Below, one piece after another: positions 1 through 5,645 of a stretch of DNA of 6,531 bases. The notes under the pieces are model-generated. The model worked only from the letters and a program-made list of their open reading frames with translations, was not told the origin of the DNA and made no database searches. The stretch is from the NCBI GenBank assembly GCA_022425845.1, contig JAKMEU010000136.1, positions 1 through 6,531 on the forward strand, written 5' to 3'. Positions within the stretch are counted from its first letter, which is position 1. The number at the start of each line of letters is the position of its first letter. This DNA comes from Luminiphilus sp. (GTDB lineage Bacteria > Pseudomonadota > Gammaproteobacteria > Pseudomonadales > Halieaceae). A program made the position numbers and the translations under genes.

Positions 1-271
1 GTCCTGCAGTGTCACAGCGGTTAACGACGCCCTCACCGAAGCCGCAGAGGGTAAACTGTCAGGCGTTCTCGGTGTCACCACCGAGCCCCTGGCCTCCTGT
101 GACTTTAACGGCGAAAGCTGCTCGGGCGTGGTCGATGCCAGCCAGACGCAGGTCGCGGGCGAGCGGTTGGTCAAGGTCCTGATCTGGTTTGACAATGAGT
201 GGGCCTATGCCAACCGGCTGCTGGATATCAGCCAGTATATGGGCTCATTGGTGCAGCAACGGATGCCATAG
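1..271 (+). CDS. Type I GAPDH / erythrose-4-phosphate dehydrogenase family, C-terminal end (5' truncated)
   Basis: This is the last 89 codons of an NAD-dependent aldehyde dehydrogenase of the type I GAPDH fold, read in the frame starting at base 2 and ending at TAG 269-271. The C-terminal part of the catalytic domain is visible: VNDALTEAAEGKLSGVLG, then DFNGESCSGVVDASQT, then the family signature WFDNEWAYANRLLD. The catalytic cysteine and the NAD-binding domain lie upstream, outside the window. The family oxidises glyceraldehyde-3-phosphate (Gap) or erythrose-4-phosphate (Epd) in the cytoplasm. The QTxV and ANRxLD positions resemble Epd, and Epd commonly precedes pgk in gammaproteobacteria. 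The DFNG and VDAS positions fit ordinary Gap as well. I therefore do not choose between the two. The next gene, pgk, starts 12 bases downstream, so the two are probably co-transcribed. Confidence 0.93.
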   Translation, partial: SCSVTAVNDALTEAAEGKLSGVLGVTTEPLASCDFNGESCSGVVDASQTQVAGERLVKVLIWFDNEWAYANRLLDISQYMGSLVQQRMP

Positions 272-283
272 CGAGGGATCACC

Positions 284-1438
284 ATGAAGTTGATGACTGA
301 ACTTAAGCTGGAGGGCCGCCGGGTGTTGATCCGGGAGGACCTCAACGTGCCCATTCGGGATGGCAGGGTAAGCAGCGATGCCCGTCTGGTTGCTGCGCTA
401 CCCAGCATTCAGCGGGCCCTGGATGCGGGCGCTGCTGTGCTGCTGATGTCACATCTGGGCCGCCCCGAGGAAGGGGTTCCAGACGATCAATATTCCCTCG
501 CTGCGGTCGCTGACCGTTTACAGGAGCTGCTGGCGATTCCGGTTCCCCTCATCCGCGAATGGGAGACCGCTCAGTGCGAGCCCGGACAGGTGGCCCTGCT
601 GGAGAATGTGCGCTTTAACCCTGGCGAGAAGAAAAACGACCCGGAGCTGGCGCAGCGCTACGCTGCGCTTTGTGATGTGTTTGTCATGGACGCTTTCGGG
701 ACCGCGCACCGGGCTCAGGCGTCGACCCATGGCGTTGCGCAGTATGCCCCTGAGGCGTGCGCAGGACCGCTTCTTGCTGCGGAACTGTCCGCATTGCAGC
801 AGGCCCTGGCAAAACCCGACAGGCCGCTGCTGGCTGTCGTGGGTGGCTCGAAAGTATCCACCAAGCTCGCCGTGCTGGAGCAACTGACCAATACCTGTGA
901 CAGCCTGATTGTTGGGGGCGGTATCGCCAATACGTTTCTGGCCGCGGCCGGCTACCCTGTGGGCTGCTCACTGCATGAGCCCGATCTTATCGAAACGGCG
1001 CGTATATTGATGGATAAAAGTCACATACCGCTGCCCATCGACGTGGTGGTTGCCAAGGAGTTCAGTGAACATGCCACGGCGACACTGAAACTTGCCTGCG
1101 ATGTTGCCGAGGACGACATGATCCTCGACGTGGGCCCACAATCAGCGGCTGCGATGGTCGAGCAGCTCGCACAGGCCGGGACCATACTCTGGAATGGCCC
1201 GGTAGGTGTATTTGAATTTGAGGCATTCGCTGGCGGTACGGCTCGACTGGCTGAAGGTGTTGCGGCCTCCAACGCATTTTCTCTTGCCGGGGGTGGCGAT
1301 ACGCTCGCCGCCATTGAACAATTTGGTATCAGTGAGCAGGTGTCGTATATCTCTACAGGCGGCGGCGCCTTTCTCGAGTACGTTGAGGGTAAGACGCTAC
1401 CGGCAGTCGCTATCCTTGAGACCCGCGCCGATCACTGA
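284..1438 (+). CDS. pgk: Phosphoglycerate kinase
   Basis: A complete 384-residue phosphoglycerate kinase, close to the usual bacterial length of about 387-400. It transfers phosphate between 1,3-bisphosphoglycerate and ADP in the cytoplasm. Visible in order are: the N-terminal signature RVLIREDLNVP (residues 13-23, with substrate-binding D19, N21 and later R34); SHLGRP at 56-61; ENVRF at 107-111; DAFGTAHRAQASTHG at 136-150; the nucleotide-domain segment VVGGSKVSTK at 185-194; GGGIANTF at 211-218; WNGPVGVFE at 303-311; GGGDT at 337-341; and ISTGGGA at 356-362. All the main catalytic and binding motifs are present. The ATG at 284 is preceded by GAGGG (273-277). It follows the dehydrogenase by 12 bases and precedes fba by 51 bases, the common gap/epd-pgk-fba arrangement. 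The second Met (residue 4) is possible but further from the Shine-Dalgarno. Confidence 0.99.
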   Translation: MKLMTELKLEGRRVLIREDLNVPIRDGRVSSDARLVAALPSIQRALDAGAAVLLMSHLGRPEEGVPDDQYSLAAVADRLQELLAIPVPLIREWETAQCEPGQVALLENVRFNPGEKKNDPELAQRYAALCDVFVMDAFGTAHRAQASTHGVAQYAPEACAGPLLAAELSALQQALAKPDRPLLAVVGGSKVSTKLAVLEQLTNTCDSLIVGGGIANTFLAAAGYPVGCSLHEPDLIETARILMDKSHIPLPIDVVVAKEFSEHATATLKLACDVAEDDMILDVGPQSAAAMVEQLAQAGTILWNGPVGVFEFEAFAGGTARLAEGVAASNAFSLAGGGDTLAAIEQFGISEQVSYISTGGGAFLEYVEGKTLPAVAILETRADH

Positions 1439-1476
1439 AATGATAGATTCCAGACACCATCGGCAACTGCCACAAC

Positions 1477-1482
1477 AGGAGA
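1477..1482 (+). promoter_or_regulatory. Shine-Dalgarno of fba
   Basis: AGGAGA lies seven bases before the ATG at 1490, in the 51-base pgk-fba spacer. The spacer shows no terminator, so pgk and fba are probably on one transcript. Confidence 0.75.
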
Positions 1483-1489
1483 TAACACC

Positions 1490-2536
1490 ATGGCCCTGAT
1501 CAGCCTGAGACAGCTTTTGGACCACGCTGCCGAGCATCAATACGGTGTTCCAGCTTTCAACGTCAATAACCTGGAACAGACCCGAGCCATTATGGAGGCC
1601 GCCGATGCCACCGACTCACCGGTCATCATGCAGGCCAGTGCGGGCGCCCGAAAATACGCCGGTGCGCCGTTCCTAAGGGCTCTGATGGAAGCCGCCATGC
1701 AGGAATTCCCGCATATTCCGGTCTGCGTACATCAGGATCATGGCACCTCCGCCGCCGTATGCCAGCGCTCCATCCAGCTCGGATTCAGTTCCGTCATGAT
1801 GGACGGCTCCCTCGGTGAAGACGGCAAGACACCCATGGATTATGAGTACAACGCCCGGGTCACCCGAACGGTTGTGGATATGGCCCATGCCTGCGGTGTC
1901 TCCGTGGAGGGCGAAATCGGCTGTCTGGGCTCCCTTGAGACAGGTGAGGCCGGCGAGGAGGACGGTATCGGCGCGGCGGGTAAGCTGACCCATGAGCAGA
2001 TGCTGACCGATCCCGAGGAGGCGGCTCAATTTGTCGCTGATACCGGCGTTGATGCCCTCGCCATTGCCTGTGGCACCAGCCACGGCGCTTATAAATTCAC
2101 GCGCCCGCCAACCGGCGACATTCTTGCCATCGACCGAATCAAGGCAATCCATGCGCGTATCCCCAATACCCACCTGGTGATGCATGGATCATCTGCCGTA
2201 CCCCAGGACTGGCTGGCGATCATCAATGAATACGGTGGTGAGATACCGGAGACCTATGGCGTGCCGGTCGAACAGGTCGCCGAGGGTATCAAGCACGGCG
2301 TCCGAAAGGTGAACATTGATACTGACCTGCGGCTCGCGGCGACCGGCTCCATAAGACGTTTCCTCGCAGAGAATCCCTCGGAGTTTGATCCCAGGAAATA
2401 TCTCAAGGAGAGCATGACAGCAATGAAAGATATTTGTATCGCCCGGTATGAAGCTTTCGGAACCGCCGGGAACGGCTCCAGGCTGACGCCACTGGCACTG
2501 GACCGGGTAAGGCAGCTGTACGAAGCCGGCGCCTAA
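1490..2536 (+). CDS. fba: Class II fructose-1,6-bisphosphate aldolase, Calvin-cycle subtype
   Basis: A complete 348-residue zinc-dependent aldolase that interconverts fructose-1,6-bisphosphate with dihydroxyacetone phosphate and glyceraldehyde-3-phosphate in the cytoplasm. The start region ALISLRQLLDHAAEHQYGVPAF and the SLETGEAGEEDG insert (148-159) are typical of the long Calvin-cycle subtype, which is common in non-autotrophic proteobacteria too. Expected metal and active-site residues are visible: D83 and H84 in HQDHG, E142 in EGEIG, H198 in CGTSHGAYKF, H232 in VMHGSS, and the phosphate-binding segment VNIDTD at 274-279. The start ATG has AGGAGA (1477-1482) seven bases upstream. The gene closes the carbon operon; no pyruvate kinase gene sits between pgk and fba. 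Its 3' end faces the convergent oxygenase gene, 70 bases away. There is no hint of RuBisCO or phosphoribulokinase in the window, so the subtype name should not be read as evidence for carbon fixation. Confidence 0.98.
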   Translation: MALISLRQLLDHAAEHQYGVPAFNVNNLEQTRAIMEAADATDSPVIMQASAGARKYAGAPFLRALMEAAMQEFPHIPVCVHQDHGTSAAVCQRSIQLGFSSVMMDGSLGEDGKTPMDYEYNARVTRTVVDMAHACGVSVEGEIGCLGSLETGEAGEEDGIGAAGKLTHEQMLTDPEEAAQFVADTGVDALAIACGTSHGAYKFTRPPTGDILAIDRIKAIHARIPNTHLVMHGSSAVPQDWLAIINEYGGEIPETYGVPVEQVAEGIKHGVRKVNIDTDLRLAATGSIRRFLAENPSEFDPRKYLKESMTAMKDICIARYEAFGTAGNGSRLTPLALDRVRQLYEAGA

Positions 2537-2606
2537 CAGGCAATTTACTCAAGCACCCAGGACATTGGTCCGCCACCCCATACCGGAAGATTGTGGGGCG
2601 ACGAGG

Positions 2607-3218
2607 CTAAAGGGACAATTCGGAGACGTCCCGGAAGCTGCCGATCTTGCCCCTCAGGAAGCTGTTGAACGCTATCACCGAACGGGGCTGGGATGAGGGG
2701 TTCTGCTCCACCATATGATTGAGTTCCGAGGGGAACAACAGCAATTCGCCGGTCTGCGGGATGACAGCATTTACCTTGGTATTGAAGATACTCGCCCGCT
2801 CTGGACGCGGTGGAATTTCAAGCCGTTGGTAGAACGTATTCCGATCAAAAAACATCTTGGACGGCGGGGTAGGAAGTTCAGTGTAATAAAAGGAGCCCGA
2901 GACTATTGAGTTTGAATGGGAGTGGGAATGCATACCAACGCCCGGTGCGTTCCTGAGTGACCAGGACTGGGTGATTTCAAGCTGCTGGTCACACCCCATC
3001 ACCTGCTCAGCATAGTCATTCAGGCACTTGGAGATAATATCCCTGAAGCCACTGAGCTCGGGCCGGTCAAGAACGTAGAGGTTCTCGGATATCTTGTTCT
3101 GCTGGTTAGTGACCATTTCTAGGCCATCAACAAAAGCAACCTGCGCCTCGGTGATATAACTGGAGAGGTCGACTCTCGCCAGGGGCGTAGCAAACAGCGG
3201 CTCTACCTTCATCTGCAT
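2607..3218 (-). CDS. Putative 2OG-Fe(II) oxygenase (PF13759-like), stand-alone
   Basis: A 203-residue protein resembling the putative 2OG-Fe(II) oxygenases of the 2OG-FeII_Oxy_5 type, a double-stranded beta-helix family that is poorly characterised. Numbering from the ATG at 3218, I see WSLRN (86-90), a His-rich metal-site strand with H97, H99, H101 and N103, the family turn SGSFYY (107-112), LLLFPS (159-164) with a likely distal iron ligand H168, and R179 in RSVIAFN as the likely 2-oxoglutarate anchor. A TTG further upstream (3233) would add five residues. I prefer ATG 3218 because a TGGGGT site lies about nine bases before it, while the TTG has no good Shine-Dalgarno. The N-terminal stretch VEPLFATPLARVDL is typical of this family. 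No signal peptide is seen, so it is probably cytoplasmic. It is the last gene of the - strand cluster, 236 bases after the TPR-oxygenase. The substrate is unknown, and activity is not proven because the third metal ligand is uncertain. Confidence 0.85.
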   Translation of the reverse strand: MQMKVEPLFATPLARVDLSSYITEAQVAFVDGLEMVTNQQNKISENLYVLDRPELSGFRDIISKCLNDYAEQVMGCDQQLEITQSWSLRNAPGVGMHSHSHSNSIVSGSFYYTELPTPPSKMFFDRNTFYQRLEIPPRPERASIFNTKVNAVIPQTGELLLFPSELNHMVEQNPSSQPRSVIAFNSFLRGKIGSFRDVSELSL

Positions 3219-3454
3219 ATATCGTAACCCCAACTCAATTACTGTTAGTCAAATAACACGGTCTCGACAGCAAACCGCGAAATATTATTGACCCGCCGAT
3301 AACAAGACAGAACCCAGCATGCCGCACGACGGGGCCGGGCTGCTCACCTCAGGGCAATCCCGGAACTGCTCGTTCCTGGCGGGTATGGGTAAGCATTCCG
3401 GATGATATCGGCGAAAACCCTATCTGACTACCGAGACAAACAAAACCCTCGTGA
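3219..3454 (-). other. 236-base gap between the two oxygenase genes, with a hairpin and a possible promoter
   Basis: No convincing coding sequence is seen; the open frames are 28 codons or shorter and lack support. An imperfect hairpin lies at 3359-3379 (GGAAC 3362-3366 pairs with GTTCC 3372-3376 around a five-base loop, extended by two C-G pairs after one mismatch). It lacks a T run on either strand, so it is not a standard terminator. A TAATAT box on the - strand (3282-3287) could be a -10 element about 64 bases before ATG 3218, but no good -35 is seen at the right distance. The gap is much longer than the 70-base spacer between the other two enzymes, so the last gene may have its own promoter. 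Confidence 0.35.
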
Positions 3455-4603
3455 CTACGCCGCGTCAAAGGGCAAGGTCTGCCTTTTGACCCCCCTCGCA
3501 GACTGGGTAGTACCGTGCCAAAAATAGGACGGAAACAAAATCAGTGCTCCCTCCTCAGGCTGGTACTCGTACAGCGGTTCCAACATGGCCGGGGTGGCAA
3601 AGGGCGGTATACCAAAATAAATACTTCCCTTGGTAGCAGACGCCGGCACTGTCAGATAATAGGTCCCACTGATGACGCCATCGGGATGAAAATGGGGTTG
3701 ATGATGTCCGCCGTCAAGGGTCACGCTCCAGCACTCTCTTATGACTGGGGCCTTGCCATCTTGCGGGAACTGGAACAGCTCCTGGTTTTGCACCCCCTGA
3801 CCGTAACGCGCGACCTCACCGGTAGCGATTTGCAAGTAGCGCTTCAAGGCAGGGTTTTTTCCAGCTACCAAATTTACCGCCGTCTGCTGTCCATCGATTA
3901 GCGACTGATCTAATGGATGCTTCTTAAATTTATAAATGGTATCTACTGCGCGTCTCAAGGAGTCGTTAAACCCCGAAGCAAACAAATCAGGATGCTTGTG
4001 GTCCAGTTGTGAGACGCTGATCAAAGCCCTGTACATAGGATCTCTTTCCGGCCTTTTAACCCTGTCCACGCAAAGTTTGTACGCCATCCACCGGCCTCCA
4101 GGGCCGGCATTTGCCATCAGTTTCGTTAAAACACTTTCAGCTCGGTCGTAGTCACCGATCATCAACAGTGACGACACGTAAGCATCTGCGGTCGCCTCGG
4201 TGTTCTGTGCCTCAAATGCGGGCGCAGCACATTGATGGGCTCTTTTGCCGTCATTCAATTGGATGTAGATCCAGGCGGCGTTCAGGAAAAAACGGATGTC
4301 CTTCCTGTGATGTTGTCCCAGGGAGGCGAGGGAATTGAGGGCCCTGTCATGCAGCCGGGCCTGCCGCAGCAGCTCTATACCCACGAAACAGAATTTCTCG
4401 TCACCAACCAAGAAGTCGCACAGCTGCAAAAACTCGTTTTGCCGGTCCTCCAGCCAAAGCAACCGCGCGAGTCTTTTGTACTGCGCCTCACCCGGCTGCA
4501 AATCGAGTATTCGTCTCAGCAGGCGCTCTGCCTCTGCGACTGCTCCTGACTCAAATGCTTCTATGGCCCGCTGGTCGAGTCGTTTTAGCTCTCTTGAATC
4601 CAA
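3455..4603 (-). CDS. TPR protein with C-terminal 2OG-Fe(II) oxygenase-like domain
   Basis: A 382-residue two-part protein. Residues about 5-240 are helical, with TPR-like helix pairs, for example around 8-38 (AIEAFESGAVAEAERLLRRI), 83-120 and 138-165 (YVSSLLMIGDYDRAESVLTK). Residues about 255-382 form a 2OG-Fe(II) oxygenase-like core: CWSVTLDGG (291-299), HFHPDG (304-309), SGTYYL (312-317), LILFPS (354-359), H363 and R374. H306-x-D308 or H304-x-H306, together with H363, are candidate iron ligands, and R374 the candidate 2-oxoglutarate anchor. TPR domains usually bind proteins or peptides, so a protein substrate is a reasonable guess only. The start is TTG at 4603: a TGA stop lies directly upstream in frame, AGGGG (4612-4616) lies eight bases before it, and the first in-frame Met is residue 148. 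It lies 70 bases after the methyltransferase, in the same orientation, and probably shares its transcript. Confidence 0.85.
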   Translation of the reverse strand: MDSRELKRLDQRAIEAFESGAVAEAERLLRRILDLQPGEAQYKRLARLLWLEDRQNEFLQLCDFLVGDEKFCFVGIELLRQARLHDRALNSLASLGQHHRKDIRFFLNAAWIYIQLNDGKRAHQCAAPAFEAQNTEATADAYVSSLLMIGDYDRAESVLTKLMANAGPGGRWMAYKLCVDRVKRPERDPMYRALISVSQLDHKHPDLFASGFNDSLRRAVDTIYKFKKHPLDQSLIDGQQTAVNLVAGKNPALKRYLQIATGEVARYGQGVQNQELFQFPQDGKAPVIRECWSVTLDGGHHQPHFHPDGVISGTYYLTVPASATKGSIYFGIPPFATPAMLEPLYEYQPEEGALILFPSYFWHGTTQSARGVKRQTLPFDAA

Positions 4604-4611
4604 TCATCCAG

Positions 4612-4616
4612 CCCCT
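4612..4616 (-). promoter_or_regulatory. Shine-Dalgarno of the TPR-oxygenase, supporting a TTG start
   Basis: On the - strand AGGGG lies eight bases before TTG 4603. A TGA stop codon directly precedes that TTG in frame, so no longer protein is possible, and no in-frame ATG exists until residue 148. Confidence 0.65.
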
Positions 4617-4673
4617 AGCGCTACAGTGGTGCCCAAAGACCAGAAACGGACAAGCGCGTCGTTTCAGCAACCT

Positions 4674-5576
4674 TTACTGGCACTGACTAAGCTCCCACGC
4701 CAGAAGCATGTTGGTCTCGACAGAGGCAACCTCCCTCTTTTCCAATAGCGGTAAACCGGCTTCTGACAAGGCCTGGTTAATTTCCTTCAACGCCTCGTCA
4801 TCAAGTGCAGCAGACTGCATCGTAGTGAGACGAGCGGCAGCACTTTCCGCCTCGTGGCGCATAGCGTTCAACCAGGATATGACATCCTGGGGTTCGTGCT
4901 GCTCCCACTGTCTCAACAGCTTTTGAAGACCGAGGTAGGTGTACCCGGCAAAGTTATCCGGGACAATTTTTGCTCCCAATCGCACTTCTTGTTCGGCGGG
5001 ATTGAACACCTCGGCCGCGGCATTGATCTGATCCTGCTCCCTGGAGCTAAGCGCCTGAGCCAACTGTACGGCGGCCGGGAAAAAATTCGAGGTTAGCGTC
5101 AGATTTACGTTTAGCAGGTCCCTTGCCACCGACTTTTGAATTGAGCTGTCTTTGCAATGTGAAAGAAACTTCAACACGCCTCCCGGGGCCAGTATCCTGG
5201 AACATTCCAAAACACCGAGGATACCGGCATATTCAACCCCAAATTGGCTGAACACGAAATCGAAACACTGACTGGGAAAGGGTAATGAAGAGGAGTCCGC
5301 AGCCACAGGTGTAATGCCCTGCTCGAGTTGATCCAGCCTGCTCAGCGCGTTGATCGATAGATCCACACCAACACACAGGGCCGGGGTTTGGACGATTTGA
5401 CGGGCTACCGATCCCGCGCCGCATGCCACATCAATAACCCGGGCGTCTGCAGCCACCCGCTCAAGCTGCTCACGCCAAAATCTATCCAGGGTGCTGTTAC
5501 GTTGGCCGTCACCGGCCACAAGGACTTCGTCAGAGGTTGCTGAAGACCAAAAAGTGTCCCATCCGTCGGTAGCCAA
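4674..5576 (-). CDS. Class I SAM-dependent methyltransferase
   Basis: A 300-residue protein with a Rossmann-type methyltransferase core. Numbering from the TTG at 5576: a short N-terminal helical part (ATDGWDTFW, then LDRFWREQLERV); motif I VIDVACGAGSVA (47-58); motif II CVGVDLS (68-74); motif III VAADSSSLPFP (91-101); motif IV CFDFVFSQFGVEY (104-116); and a LAPGGVLKFLSH strand (129-140). A helical insert follows, and the protein ends in a probable last beta strand ETNMLLAWEL. The substrate atom (O, N, C or S) cannot be told. The open frame extends upstream to another TTG at 5609, but that codon lies inside the terminator hairpin of the upstream receptor gene. TTG 5576 has GAGGGGAA (5584-5591) about nine bases before it, so I chose it. 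No signal peptide is visible, suggesting a cytoplasmic enzyme. It lies between the receptor and the TPR-oxygenase gene, in the same orientation as both. Confidence 0.87.
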   Translation of the reverse strand: MATDGWDTFWSSATSDEVLVAGDGQRNSTLDRFWREQLERVAADARVIDVACGAGSVARQIVQTPALCVGVDLSINALSRLDQLEQGITPVAADSSSLPFPSQCFDFVFSQFGVEYAGILGVLECSRILAPGGVLKFLSHCKDSSIQKSVARDLLNVNLTLTSNFFPAAVQLAQALSSREQDQINAAAEVFNPAEQEVRLGAKIVPDNFAGYTYLGLQKLLRQWEQHEPQDVISWLNAMRHEAESAAARLTTMQSAALDDEALKEINQALSEAGLPLLEKREVASVETNMLLAWELSQCQ

Positions 5577-5583
5577 TGTCAGG

Positions 5584-5591
5584 TTCCCCTC
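5584..5591 (-). promoter_or_regulatory. Shine-Dalgarno of the methyltransferase, defining a TTG start
   Basis: On the - strand GAGGGGAA lies about eight bases before TTG 5576. It sits immediately downstream of the terminator T run. It supports the shorter 300-residue methyltransferase and argues against the TTG at 5609, which lies within the terminator stem-loop. Confidence 0.65.
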
Positions 5592-5620
5592 AACAAAAAA
5601 GGCGCCCAAAGGGGCGCCTT
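5592..5620 (-). terminator. Intrinsic terminator after the TonB-dependent receptor gene
   Basis: On the - strand a perfect 9-bp GC-rich stem (AAGGCGCCC / GGGCGCCTT, bases 5599-5607 paired with 5612-5620) closes a 4-base loop and is followed by a run of six T (complement of the A run 5595-5600). It lies 26 bases after the receptor stop codon and 15 bases before the methyltransferase start. The + strand has no T run after the stem, so it should act only on leftward transcripts. Confidence 0.93.
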
Positions 5621-5645
5621 AGAACGTGCAGTTTGTGATCGATGC

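Noticed and set aside
1673..2185. Long antisense frame inside fba
   Set aside because: It lies fully within a well-conserved aldolase gene, has no family resemblance, and is a by-product of codon bias in fba.
2576..2598. Possible terminator for fba (CCCCA 2576-2580 with TGGGG 2594-2598)
   Set aside because: Only five base pairs with a 13-base loop, extended only through mismatches, and no T run on either strand.
2612..2632. GGGAC/GTCCC stem at the 3' end of the stand-alone oxygenase
   Set aside because: A five-pair stem with an 11-base loop, lying within the coding end and followed by only three T on the - strand. Too weak to call a terminator.
3320..3406. Small + strand frame of 28 codons in the spacer, considered as a possible peptide gene
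   Set aside because: No convincing Shine-Dalgarno, no leader/core pattern, and it runs opposite to the surrounding cluster.
5574..5609. Longer methyltransferase start at TTG 5609 (311 residues)
   Set aside because: The codon lies inside the receptor terminator stem-loop, has no Shine-Dalgarno, and the added residues are encoded by the hairpin and its T run. TTG 5576 has a good ribosome-binding site.
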